Shown piece after piece: positions 44,444 through 52,764 of a DNA stretch of 64,000 nucleotides; within the stretch, counting starts at the first letter, position 1; each line of letters opens with the position of its first letter. The position numbers and the translations under genes were made by a program. The stretch is from Rhodohalobacter sp. SW132. Lineage in GTDB: Bacteria; Bacteroidota; Rhodothermia; Balneolales; Balneolaceae. Location: assembly GCF_003390325.1 (NCBI RefSeq), contig NZ_QUOK01000009.1:1-64000 (forward strand), given 5' to 3'. The notes under the pieces were generated by a model. It was not told the DNA's origin, did not search any database, and saw nothing but the letters and a program-made list of their open reading frames with translations.

Positions 44444-44451
44444 AAGCGCTT
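44444..44451. promoter_or_regulatory. AAGCGCTT palindrome upstream of gapA
   Basis: Core palindrome in the context TGAAAGCGCTTCTA. With the copy upstream of the GH13 gene it suggests one sugar-responsive regulator; this is inference. Confidence 0.4.
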
Positions 44452-44526
44452 CTAATTTAGCACTAAATTTTCATATCCTATTTTGTGCATATATTCGGAT
44501 AGATTTCGCTCAGTTTTTAAGTAAAA

Positions 44527-45240
44527 TCAGCGGTCATCATCCTCATCATCGAGATCGATATCGTCTCCCAGGTCGTCATCACCAATCAATTCATCCACGC
44601 CCTCTTCGGAATCACCCGGCAGATCATCTTCGTCATCATCTTCATCGATTGCAGGACTTGGCGTAGGTTTTTTCACTGGAGCTTTGGCACCCGCTCTCTT
44701 CAGGCGTATTGCAATATCCAGGTTTTCATTATCGTTTGCGATATTGAGTGCCGTATCTCCGTTTTTATCTTTAGCAGCGACATTTGCCCCGTTATCAAGC
44801 AGTATATTCACCACCCTGTCGTGCCCTTCTCTTGCAGCAAGCATCAGGGCGGTTTGCCCCCAACGCTGCCGTGCGTTTACATCAGCCCCGGCTTCAATTA
44901 AAAGCTTAACTCCTTCAACATTTCCTTCCCGGGCAGCAACAATCAGCGCCATCTCCCCGATTGGGGTTCCCGAATCGAGAAGATACCTGAGAATTTCCGT
45001 GTTTTCTTGCTCAGCCGCACGACTAAGTGCGGTTCCGCCCATTCTTGTCTGTACACCAGGATCGGCTCCGTTTTCAATCAGGTACTGAACAACATCCAGA
45101 TGGCCGTTTTCGGCTGCAAAAATAAGCGCGCTCGAACCGTTCTTGTGAGTTTCGTTAAGATCGGCACCTTCGAGATGCAGATTCTTTACGGTTTCGAGAT
45201 TTCCATCTTTAGCGGCTTGTAATAAGGGAGATGACTCCAT
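44527..45240 (-). CDS. ankyrin-repeat protein with an acidic tail
   Basis: A 237-residue cytoplasmic protein of about six ankyrin repeats: for example NGSSALIFAAENGHLDVVQYL, MGGTALSRAAEQENTEILRYL and WGQTALMLAAREGHDRVVNIL. The repeats end near residue 185. The last 45 residues are almost all Asp and Glu (DEDDDEDDLPGDSEEGVDEL ...), an acidic tail that may contact a basic partner. No signal peptide or catalytic domain. Ankyrin proteins mediate protein contacts; the partner is unknown. It is followed on the same strand by gapA after a 218-bp spacer. Confidence 0.88.
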   Translation of the reverse strand: MESSPLLQAAKDGNLETVKNLHLEGADLNETHKNGSSALIFAAENGHLDVVQYLIENGADPGVQTRMGGTALSRAAEQENTEILRYLLDSGTPIGEMALIVAAREGNVEGVKLLIEAGADVNARQRWGQTALMLAAREGHDRVVNILLDNGANVAAKDKNGDTALNIANDNENLDIAIRLKRAGAKAPVKKPTPSPAIDEDDDEDDLPGDSEEGVDELIGDDDLGDDIDLDDEDDDR

Positions 45241-45649
45241 GATGGCAAAATATTTTGTTTAAAAGTGAGGTCTTTATTTTTCAGAAAAATTCTGACGGTA
45301 TATCTCAAATAAATTGATCTTAATCAACCGGTATCTGTAAAACTGCAAAATTTCTGCAATCAAACTGCAGTATAATCAGAATGCCGGAAACTATCATAAC
45401 CAACAGATCTACTTTCTGAGGCAGTCAAAAAAGGGCGGTCAAGAAGAATATTCATCATCAATTCCGTCATGCCAAGTCCCGTCGATAGCATCTACTGCCT
45501 GTAACAGGGATAAGATACCTTCCGGCGGGCGATGTATTGATGGATTCAAAAAATGAGCGTATCCATCCACATAAAAGATTCCATAATGGAAATTGCAGGA
45601 TACTCCTCTTTCGGACAGCCTCGTTGTTTTGGAACCGGATTTTAGTGAA
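45241..45649. other. 409-bp spacer with a decayed MITE-like fragment
   Basis: GCAGTCAAAAAAGGGCGGTC at 45421-45440 resembles the inner terminal repeat of the element at 21.7 kb, and CCGTCATGCC follows at 45466. The opposite end is not found. An 84-codon minus-strand frame crosses this stretch and the fmt tail, without protein character. Nothing else is recognised. Confidence 0.4.
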
Positions 45650-46582
45650 TCAACTTTCGTTAAGTATGATATTTGTTTCGAATCCGCGGCCAAACTCCGC
45701 TCCGCTGATCCGTTTCCCGCCCGGAAGCTGAACTTCTTTCAATTCAATCGACCCATCCCCGGTTCCGGCAAGGAGTTTTTCATCTTCAAACTTCAACTCC
45801 CCCTGTTTCAATCCGGCTTCCTGGTCAATAGCTGATTGGTAAACATTCATTTTCTTACCTTTATAGGTGCACCATGCAACTGGGAAAGGATTCAGACCGC
45901 GAATCAGGTTATGAATTTCTTGTGCAGGTTTTGCAAAATCAATTCTGGTGTTCTCTTTAAACAGTTTTGGGGCAGGGGTGGCTTTACTATGATCCTGAGC
46001 GTACGTCTCAAACTCGCCTTCTGCAATCAGGTTGGCGGACTGGACAATCAAATCTGCACCGTTTTGCATCAGTTTATTGTAGACATCCCCGGTGGTATCA
46101 TTTTCGGAGATAACAACCCGGCTCTGCTTTAGAATTTCTCCGGTATCCACCTGCTGATCGAGGAAAAACACCGTACAGCCGGTCTCTTTTTCTCCATTGA
46201 TCACCGCCCAGTGAATCGGTGCGGCGCCACGGTATGCCGGCAACAGCGAAGCGTGAAGATTAATAGATCCGATTGCGGGGATTTCCAGGAGGCGTTTCGG
46301 GAGTATCTTAAATGCAACCACCACAAAAAGATCGGGTTTGAGTGTTCGAAGGTCATCAGCGAGCTTCTCACTCTTCATATCATCGGCGTCGAGTGTTGGC
46401 AGGCCGAGCTCCTGTGCCCTTTTTTTGACAGCCGTTGGTTCGGGATCTCCCCTTCGGCGACGGCGCTTATCGCTTCCGCTAACCACGGTTAGAATATTAT
46501 GACTCGATTTATGAAGCGCCTCAAGAGAAGGAACTGCGAAATCCGGCGATCCCATAAATATAATTCGCAATGGTTTCATCAA
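45650..46582 (-). CDS. fmt: methionyl-tRNA formyltransferase
   Basis: Formylates initiator Met-tRNA with 10-formyl-THF. The 310-residue protein has IIFMGSPDFAVPSLEAL at the start, the catalytic block INLHASLLPAYRGAAPIHWAVINGE with its Asn-His pair, and TGCTVFFLDQQVDTGEI. The C-terminal OB-like domain starts near NLIRGLNPFPVAWCTYKG. The start directly abuts the stop of the upstream def gene, and both belong to a tight operon with ruvX and HU. def and fmt are often paired because deformylase removes the group that this enzyme's product carries into proteins. Confidence 0.96.
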   Translation of the reverse strand: MMKPLRIIFMGSPDFAVPSLEALHKSSHNILTVVSGSDKRRRRRGDPEPTAVKKRAQELGLPTLDADDMKSEKLADDLRTLKPDLFVVVAFKILPKRLLEIPAIGSINLHASLLPAYRGAAPIHWAVINGEKETGCTVFFLDQQVDTGEILKQSRVVISENDTTGDVYNKLMQNGADLIVQSANLIAEGEFETYAQDHSKATPAPKLFKENTRIDFAKPAQEIHNLIRGLNPFPVAWCTYKGKKMNVYQSAIDQEAGLKQGELKFEDEKLLAGTGDGSIELKEVQLPGGKRISGAEFGRGFETNIILNES

Positions 46583-47149
46583 CTACGCTTTGCTCATTTT
46601 CGAAACCAGAGGGTACTCCGTGGGCATCTCTCCGTTCTCTATTTTTTTTAACGCTGAGCGATGCAGGCGGGTTCGAAAACCACTCAGATAATCCAGGAAC
46701 AGTACACCATCAAGATGGTCAAACTCATGCTGAATGATCCGTGACACCCATCCGCCAAAATCTTCCGTGTGCGACTCAAAATCACGGTCAAGATATTGAA
46801 CTTTGATATCAACCGGACGTTTTACATCATCGCGAACGTCGGGAATGCTCAGGCACCCCTCTTCCATTTTCACTTTCTCCGGTGAAGTTTCAAGTATAAC
46901 CGGGTTTATAAATACTTTTGGTCCGCGATCCGGCTCATCAAGTTCTTCGGTGATCACATCAGCATCCATTACAAAAAGCCGGTGAAGGAGTCCTACCTGA
47001 GGAGCGGCAAGCCCTACCCCGTTCGAATTGTACATCGTTTCAAACATATCACTGATCAGCTGCTGAAGCTCATCGCTGTTTTCTTGCAATTCTTTGGTTT
47101 TCTGGCGCAGCAGGGGGTCGTTGTAGGTAACGATTGGTAAAATCGACAT
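46583..47149 (-). CDS. def: peptide deformylase
   Basis: Iron- or zinc-dependent enzyme that removes the N-formyl group from new proteins. The 188-residue protein has all three motifs: GVGLAAPQVG, EEGCLSIP (metal-ligand Cys) and QHEFDHLDG (two metal-ligand His and catalytic Glu). The region before motif 3 is slightly longer than in E. coli. It lies 3 bp after ruvX and abuts fmt, so all three are surely co-transcribed. Confidence 0.97.
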   Translation of the reverse strand: MSILPIVTYNDPLLRQKTKELQENSDELQQLISDMFETMYNSNGVGLAAPQVGLLHRLFVMDADVITEELDEPDRGPKVFINPVILETSPEKVKMEEGCLSIPDVRDDVKRPVDIKVQYLDRDFESHTEDFGGWVSRIIQHEFDHLDGVLFLDYLSGFRTRLHRSALKKIENGEMPTEYPLVSKMSKA

Positions 47150-47152
47150 ATA

Positions 47153-47587
47153 TCAGATATTCGGGTTTGAGTCTAAAAATTCCTGTAAAAGATAAGCAGC
47201 AGCTGCCTGATCCACACGTCCTTTTTCTTCCCTTTTCTTTTTTGGAACACCCGACTCGACCAGAATTTTGCGGGCTTTGCGTGAGGAATACCGTTCATCT
47301 TCCCGATGAATTTTGATATCCGGAAACTTCCTGCCCAGTTCCTTAATATACTCCTTCACCAATTCAGTGGAGTGTGTGGGGTCACCCTGGGGCGTGAGCG
47401 GCCAACCGACAACGATGCCTTCAATCGGTCCTTCCGACTCAACCTGCCGCCGCACCTCCTGAAAGCTCTCTTCTGGAGAAAAGGTACCGACAGGTGATGC
47501 AAAAGATTTAAACAGGTCAGATCTGGCAATTCCAACCCGTTTGCTGCCTACATCAATTCCAAGATATCTACCGTATGCGGCAGTCAT
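47153..47587 (-). CDS. ruvX: RuvX / YqgF family Holliday-junction resolvase-like nuclease
   Basis: A 144-residue RNase H-fold nuclease. It has the first catalytic Asp in RYLGIDVGSKRVGIARSD, the Glu region VVGWPLTPQGDPTHSTELV, and the C-terminal Asp in KGRVDQAAAAYLLQEFL. The preceding EDERYSSRKARKIL is also conserved. The family processes the 5' end of pre-16S rRNA and may resolve junctions. Its start abuts the stop of the HU gene, and def follows after 3 bp. Confidence 0.94.
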   Translation of the reverse strand: MTAAYGRYLGIDVGSKRVGIARSDLFKSFASPVGTFSPEESFQEVRRQVESEGPIEGIVVGWPLTPQGDPTHSTELVKEYIKELGRKFPDIKIHREDERYSSRKARKILVESGVPKKKREEKGRVDQAAAAYLLQEFLDSNPNI

Positions 47588-47914
47588 TTAGTCATTGCTG
47601 CTCTCAAGTTCTTCGAGAGGAGTTTTCAGGAATTTCTTCAACCGTTTACTCGGCTTAAAATGAGTTTTTCTGTGAGCAGGCACATAGATTTCCTCATTGG
47701 TTTTCGGATTTCTGGCCCGGGGTTTAGCCTTGGTTTCTTTTACCTCAAAGACTCCAAAATCCCGTAACTCAATCCTGCATGTTGGATCTGCATCCATCAT
47801 CTTTCCTCTTAGTGCGCCAATTACAGTATCTACCCATGGCTCGGCCTGATTTAAAGGCACATCCATTTCGTCTGCTACAGCTCGTACGATATCACGCTTT
47901 GTGTATGTCACCAT
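47588..47914 (-). CDS. HU/IHF-family DNA-binding protein
   Basis: A 108-residue histone-like protein: the helical dimer part YTKRDIVRAVADEMDVPLNQA and the DNA-clasping beta arm in FGVFEVKETKAKPRARNPKTNEEIYVPAHRKTHFKPSKRLK. The Arg-Asn-Pro at the arm tip, which bends DNA by intercalation, is present. The C-terminus is extended by about 15 acidic residues (LKTPLEELESSND) beyond the usual 90. It is first in the operon with ruvX, def and fmt. Confidence 0.93.
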   Translation of the reverse strand: MVTYTKRDIVRAVADEMDVPLNQAEPWVDTVIGALRGKMMDADPTCRIELRDFGVFEVKETKAKPRARNPKTNEEIYVPAHRKTHFKPSKRLKKFLKTPLEELESSND

Positions 47915-48036
47915 CTTAATTTATTTAATTTTAAAACAAATACCTTTCTAACCTAAGCACTTTAAAAATAAAGACTTCGCATTAGAAAATTTATTAAATT
48001 TTTTTGATTAGGCTTATAGCCAACGTAAGAATTGTG

Positions 48037-50280
48037 TTATTCGTACCGCATTACATTTTTAACACCTTCAACCCTCTCCAGACGCTGTATAACACGTTCC
48101 AGATGATCCAGATCATTAATATAGACGGCAAGTATACCTTCAAACATACCACCTTCACTGCTTACGTTAATGCTTTTCATATTCGTTTGCAGAGATTTTG
48201 AGAGTATTTCAGTGAGATCATTCACCAAACCAACCCTGTCTTCACCAATCACTTTCACCCCTCCGAGGAATTGTGTATCGATATTCTTAGACCAGGATAC
48301 ATCAACAATTCGTTCCCCGTCGGTATTCATCAGGTGGTGCGCATTTTTACAGTTCGAGCGGTGAATTTTCACATCCCCGTTCCGGCTGATAAACCCGATC
48401 ACCTGGTCGCCCGGAATTGGATTGCAGCAATTTGCATATGAGTATTTAACATTACTCAATTCGCCTTCAACCAGCAGTGCTTTATCTTCGCCGACTGATC
48501 GGGCTGTTGAAATGTATTCTTCCTGGATCTCTTCTTCAGAGAGCTCTTTATCTTCCGGGTACTCTTTTTCGATCCGGCCTTTACTCTTATACTCTTTTAC
48601 CTTTTCAAACGGTTTTCCAACGTCAAACGCACCGCTTCCGATCTCATAGAACATATCCTGGGTGGTATCAAACCCAAAAATTTTAGCAACTTTCGTGAGT
48701 TCCTGGTCAGTGATTTCAACTTTCCCTTTTTTCGCCCGTTTATCCCAGAGCTCACGACCTTTGTTTGCAACTTTTCGCTCTTTCTGTTTGATGAACTGCC
48801 GCAGCCTCGCTTTGGCCTTGTGGGTAACTACATCTTCCATCCAGTCTGGGTTGAGGTTGATCTTGTTCCCCGTGATGATCTCAACCTGGTCACCAATCTT
48901 CAGTTTTTGACGAAGCGGAACCATTTTTCCGTTCACTTTCGAAGCGATAGCCCGTTCCCCGATCTCGCTGTGAATCTCAAATGCAAAATCGATGCAGGAC
49001 GCCCCTTTCGGCAATGTTTTCAGTTCCCCATCCGGGGTAAATACATAAATCTCATCCTGGTAGAGATTCAGCTGGAAATCTTTGACAAATTCCGTTGCCG
49101 CATCCGGACGCGGGTTGTCGAGTACATCGCGGACCCACGTCACGAATTTATCAAGCTCACTGCTGCCCCTTTCTTCTCCCTCTTTATATTTCCAGTGAGC
49201 GGCAAGGCCGTGTTCGGCAATATCATCCATCTTTCGGGTACGAATCTGCACTTCAACCTTTCGCCCTTTTTTGGTGATCACCGTAGTGTGCAGTGATTGA
49301 TATCCGTTCGCTTTCGGGACGGAGATAAAGTCTCTGAAACGTTTGGGAATCGGAGTGTACCAGTCGGTAATAATGGAGTAGACGCGCCAGCAATCTTCTT
49401 TGGAATGCGGACTCTCAAGAATAACACGAATCGCAAACAGATCGTAGATCTCTTCAAACGGTTTCTGCTGATTCTGCATTTTCCGATAGATAGAGTAGAT
49501 ATGTTTCGGCCGCCCTTTGATTTCGAAATTGAAATTAAAGTTTGAAAGCTCTTCCCGGATCGGCTTCATAAACTCTTCAATGAACTCCTCTCGCGCTTCT
49601 TTCTTCTCTTTTAGTTTGCGCGCGATAAATTTGTAGGAATTTGGGTCGATCACTTTAAAACAGAGATCTTCAAACTCATTTTTCATTTTGAACAGACCAA
49701 AACGATGGGCAAGCGGCGCATAGAGCTCCATCGTCTCCGTTGCCTTTTTGAACTGTTTTTGCCGGGGCAGGTGGCTGATCGTCCGCATGTTGTGCAGCCG
49801 ATCAGCAAATTTAATCAGTACCACACGAATATCTTCTGCCATTGAGAGCAGAAGTTTCATAAAGGTTTCAGCCTGTTTTGAATCGCGATTTTCAAAAACA
49901 CCGGTAATTTTTGTAACACCGTCGATCAGGTGCCCCACCACATCACCAAAAACTTCACGTATATCCTGCAGTTTGATCGAGGTATCTTCAACCGTATCGT
50001 GGAGAAGTGCAGCTGCAACCGATTCGTCATCTATCGTAAATTCTGCTGCCATAATTTTGGCAACCTCAACGGGATGAAGGTAGTAAGGTTCGCCTGATGC
50101 ACGTTTAACATCTTTATGAGAATGGTAGCAGAGTTTAAACGCACGGGTAATCAGCTCATCATCCGTTTCATCGAGATGGGTGTGGCACAGCTTCAGAAGT
50201 TCATGGAGCGTACTTTGCTCAAGCTTGCCCAGCTCAAGCTTCTCAATTACATCGCTGATATCAGTGTCAACATTAGCCAT
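48037..50280 (-). CDS. bifunctional RelA/SpoT (p)ppGpp synthetase/hydrolase
   Basis: Makes and degrades (p)ppGpp in the stringent response. The 747-residue protein has an intact HD hydrolase domain (KRASGEPYYLHPVEVAKIMAAE, then ALLHDTVEDTSI), a synthetase domain with GRPKHIYSIYRKMQ and PKANGYQSLHTTVI, a TGS domain (IYVFTPDGELKTLPKGASCIDFAFEIH), and an ACT domain at the end (FLGGVKVIGEDRVGLVNDLTEIL). Because both the HD and synthetase motifs are intact, it is called bifunctional. It is monocistronic, with a 122-bp spacer to the HU operon. Confidence 0.94.
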   Translation of the reverse strand: MANVDTDISDVIEKLELGKLEQSTLHELLKLCHTHLDETDDELITRAFKLCYHSHKDVKRASGEPYYLHPVEVAKIMAAEFTIDDESVAAALLHDTVEDTSIKLQDIREVFGDVVGHLIDGVTKITGVFENRDSKQAETFMKLLLSMAEDIRVVLIKFADRLHNMRTISHLPRQKQFKKATETMELYAPLAHRFGLFKMKNEFEDLCFKVIDPNSYKFIARKLKEKKEAREEFIEEFMKPIREELSNFNFNFEIKGRPKHIYSIYRKMQNQQKPFEEIYDLFAIRVILESPHSKEDCWRVYSIITDWYTPIPKRFRDFISVPKANGYQSLHTTVITKKGRKVEVQIRTRKMDDIAEHGLAAHWKYKEGEERGSSELDKFVTWVRDVLDNPRPDAATEFVKDFQLNLYQDEIYVFTPDGELKTLPKGASCIDFAFEIHSEIGERAIASKVNGKMVPLRQKLKIGDQVEIITGNKINLNPDWMEDVVTHKAKARLRQFIKQKERKVANKGRELWDKRAKKGKVEITDQELTKVAKIFGFDTTQDMFYEIGSGAFDVGKPFEKVKEYKSKGRIEKEYPEDKELSEEEIQEEYISTARSVGEDKALLVEGELSNVKYSYANCCNPIPGDQVIGFISRNGDVKIHRSNCKNAHHLMNTDGERIVDVSWSKNIDTQFLGGVKVIGEDRVGLVNDLTEILSKSLQTNMKSINVSSEGGMFEGILAVYINDLDHLERVIQRLERVEGVKNVMRYE

Positions 50281-50412
50281 TCTTGGTATTCTGTTTATGT
50301 CTTTCCGGATTAACGGATTTCCTGAGCAAATCGTTTTCGATCTTCATTGTGCAAAATCGTACGGCTTACCATCTATTATCGGTGTAAACGATGCTATGGT
50401 AAACATTTAAAT

Positions 50413-50446
50413 TAAAAAAGGCGACCAAATTTTATTTGACCGCCTA
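50413..50446 (-). terminator. terminator of the outer-membrane barrel gene
   Basis: On the minus strand, AGGCGGTCAAAT pairs with ATTTGGTCGCCT (two G-T pairs), followed by six T. It lies about 23 bp after the stop codon at 50469. Confidence 0.85.
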
Positions 50447-50468
50447 TCAACAAGATTCATTTATGTGA

Positions 50469-51044
50469 TCAGAAACGCAAGGAAACCCCAAGCGCCAGCC
50501 TGTTGATGTTATCGAGGTTCACATCCTCCCGCCCGGAAACCTGAGAAAACCGGTATTCAATGAACGGGCTCACCATCGGAATAATCGATACACGCGCACC
50601 GACAAATGCGTTCCAGTAAAAATCGGTAGTATCAAATTCCTCTCTCACATCAAATGATGACTCACTGATATTTTCAGAATATTCCAGGCTCGAGTTATCC
50701 CAGCCAATTCCAAGCCCAACATAAGGACTCACAAGACCTACAGAGACTTCTCCTGTTCCGGCAAAACCAAAATCAAGAGATTCAAAATCTCTTTCAATGG
50801 TAGCACCGCTTGTAGTTAGCGAATTGGTTTCATTAAAATAACTGAAGTGAGCCCGTATACCGAGATCTACAATTGGTACAGATGAAAGGACCGATCGTTC
50901 CAGCCGGACACCAAATCCATTGGTGGGATCTTCATCCCTTACTTCATACGAGGCTCCGATCGACCATTGTGCGTCTGCCGTATCGGTTAAAAAAAGGGGT
51001 AAAAACAGAATTCCGGAGAATAGAACAAATAGTGTGCGTTTCAT
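50469..51044 (-). CDS. small outer-membrane beta-barrel protein
   Basis: A 191-residue exported protein with a signal peptide MKRTLFVLFSGILFLPLFLTDTADA|QW. The mature part has about eight amphipathic strands (WSIGASYEVRD, LGIRAHFSYFNE, YVGLGIGWDNSS, FYWNAFVGARVS, FIEYRFSQVSG) and ends in a Phe (LALGVSLRF), the usual barrel-assembly signal. An OmpA-like or OmpW-like 8-strand barrel is most likely. The ATG at 51044 is preferred over one five codons upstream since it begins the signal peptide. No function is assigned. Confidence 0.82.
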   Translation of the reverse strand: MKRTLFVLFSGILFLPLFLTDTADAQWSIGASYEVRDEDPTNGFGVRLERSVLSSVPIVDLGIRAHFSYFNETNSLTTSGATIERDFESLDFGFAGTGEVSVGLVSPYVGLGIGWDNSSLEYSENISESSFDVREEFDTTDFYWNAFVGARVSIIPMVSPFIEYRFSQVSGREDVNLDNINRLALGVSLRF

Positions 51045-51121
51045 GATATTCATTTGCATTGAAGTTTTTTTTATTTGCCCTTAAAAGTAAGGGTTTATGC
51101 GCCAAAGGTTTAGAAAAAATC

Positions 51122-52357
51122 TTAGTTTTTCGATTTCGTGAAATTTCTGATTTTATCCACGCTTTGGTCCATTACAAACTTCGGTATCGGTGCAAATGTT
51201 GCATAAAGAGGTAAAGTTGCTACGCCAAGGGCTCCGGCATCCAGACCAGCTGTTGATTTTCGGATGTCGGGATTCCCGAGTTTACCGGCAATTCTCAATT
51301 CAGGCAGTTTTTCAGATATGATTTCCAGTAGATCTACAAGGATTATTTCGGGTAGCCGTCCTCCTATAAAAATAACCTCCGGATCGATCAGGTATTCAAT
51401 GGAGAGCAGAACCGGCAGGAGTTGTTCCGCCGCGAGTTCAAACCATTGTATGATCGTTTGATTCCCGGCTTCATAGAGGTTTTTAAGGTCGTCGAGCGAC
51501 TGAATATCAATCCCTTCTTTTTCAAGTTTTTCATACAGAAGTGCAAGGTTATAATACTCCCCAAGGTGTGGTTTATAATCCTTCCCGTTTTCAATGCCAT
51601 TACGATCGATCGGGTAATACCCGATTTCGCCGGCATTTCCCGTAAAACCAGAATGGAGCTGGCCGTTAATAAAAAGCCCGCCGCCAAGTCCCGCACCGAT
51701 ATAAATATAAAAAAAGTTGTTGATATGTTTCCCGGCACCGTACCACCGCTCCCCAATCGCTGCAGCGGATGCATTATTTTCGAGATATACGGGAAGTTCG
51801 AGTTTCTCCTGCAACATTTTCACAACCGGAACATTATCCCACCCGGGCAGAAATTGCGGATTAACAACACTTTTAAGAATCGTCCCTTCACTGATTACCA
51901 TCGGGCCGGGCAAACCCACGCCAACACCCCAGATCTTTTCCCTGGCAACTCCTTCTTTCTCCAATAACTCATTTACAATTTCCTCCATCATTGCCATCCC
52001 CTCATCTGATTTTGGAAATTTCAGATTTCGCACGGTACGCTGACGCATATTACCATCCAGATCTATCAAAACTCCCGTGAGGTGATCTTTATCAAGATCC
52101 AGGCCGATCGAGAATGCCGCATCTTTATTCAGGCTCAGCAATATAGATGGTGCTCCGCGCCCCTCCTGCACACGGTCTCCCTCCACAATCAGGTTACCCT
52201 TCATTAGCTTTTTTGTGATATTGGTAACCGTCTGTGCCGTAAGCCGTGTTCGCTTTGCCACTTCTCCGCGGCTGACCGGGCCATATAACCGGATCGCCTC
52301 GATAACAATCCGAATATTGAATGAGTTTGCATACTGTAAATTGGTTCCCTGGAGCAT
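51122..52357 (-). CDS. ROK-family transcriptional regulator lacking the zinc motif
   Basis: A 411-residue ROK regulator (NagC/XylR/Mlc group). The winged HTH is at about 22-70 (YGPVSRGEVAKRTRLTAQTVTNITKKLM). The sugar-kinase fold has GVGVGLPGPM, ENNASAAAIGERWYGAG and IYIGAGLGGGLFINGQ. After NAGEIGYYPID, where ROK proteins normally have GH...CxCGxxGC, there are no Cys residues, so the usual zinc site is lost. It is divergent from the GH5 mannanase gene with a shared 403-bp spacer, so it is the best candidate for control of the mannan locus. Confidence 0.92.
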   Translation of the reverse strand: MLQGTNLQYANSFNIRIVIEAIRLYGPVSRGEVAKRTRLTAQTVTNITKKLMKGNLIVEGDRVQEGRGAPSILLSLNKDAAFSIGLDLDKDHLTGVLIDLDGNMRQRTVRNLKFPKSDEGMAMMEEIVNELLEKEGVAREKIWGVGVGLPGPMVISEGTILKSVVNPQFLPGWDNVPVVKMLQEKLELPVYLENNASAAAIGERWYGAGKHINNFFYIYIGAGLGGGLFINGQLHSGFTGNAGEIGYYPIDRNGIENGKDYKPHLGEYYNLALLYEKLEKEGIDIQSLDDLKNLYEAGNQTIIQWFELAAEQLLPVLLSIEYLIDPEVIFIGGRLPEIILVDLLEIISEKLPELRIAGKLGNPDIRKSTAGLDAGALGVATLPLYATFAPIPKFVMDQSVDKIRNFTKSKN

Positions 52358-52760
52358 ATCTATTTACACCTGATTCATTTTTCGTTTCTGCCCATGCTGC
52401 TATCTTCAGCAGTTTTCATGAACTGAATTAGTTAATGCCGACATTCGATTCTGTTTCTAAACATTGTAATCCGGTCTACCCAGTCAGCCAACTCAGATCA
52501 GAAGAGCACATAGGCAAAAAGGATAATCTTATAAAATATTAAATCCCGCCCCCAATCTGAAGTCGCACACCCTATTAAGTGTACAAATGACACAAAAACA
52601 GCCAACAAACTGCTCTCTGCACAGTTTAAGGTCAAAACATTTTAATCAATCAATTTGATTTATTACATAATATCTTATAATATAATATTTGAATCAACAT
52701 GAAAACGCTTTTTCCTAAAACTGCCGCGCTAAAACGCCAAATTCAAAGATCCGATGTCAT
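52358..52760. promoter_or_regulatory. divergent regulatory spacer of the mannan locus
   Basis: 403 bp between the ROK regulator and the GH5 gene. It is AT-rich and has TTATAATATAATATTTG near 52675-52690, a likely promoter region for the rightward gene, and ACGCTTTTTC near 52705. A short frame (52699-52764) overlaps the GH5 start. No clear ROK operator was found by eye. Confidence 0.4.
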
Positions 52761-52764
52761 ATGA
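52699..52764 (+). CDS. possible 21-residue leader peptide coupled to the GH5 gene
   Basis: ATG at 52699 opens MKTLFPKTAALKRQIQRSDV(I) and stops at TGA 52762-52764, overlapping the GH5 ATG (52761) as ATGA. The overlap is typical of translational coupling. No strong ribosome binding site is seen for either start, so the leader may deliver ribosomes to the GH5 start. It could also be chance. Confidence 0.3.
   Translation: MKTLFPKTAALKRQIQRSDVI

Noticed and set aside
45439-45693. 84-codon minus-strand frame
   Set aside because: It overlaps the end of fmt in another frame and a decayed repeat; composition is not protein-like.
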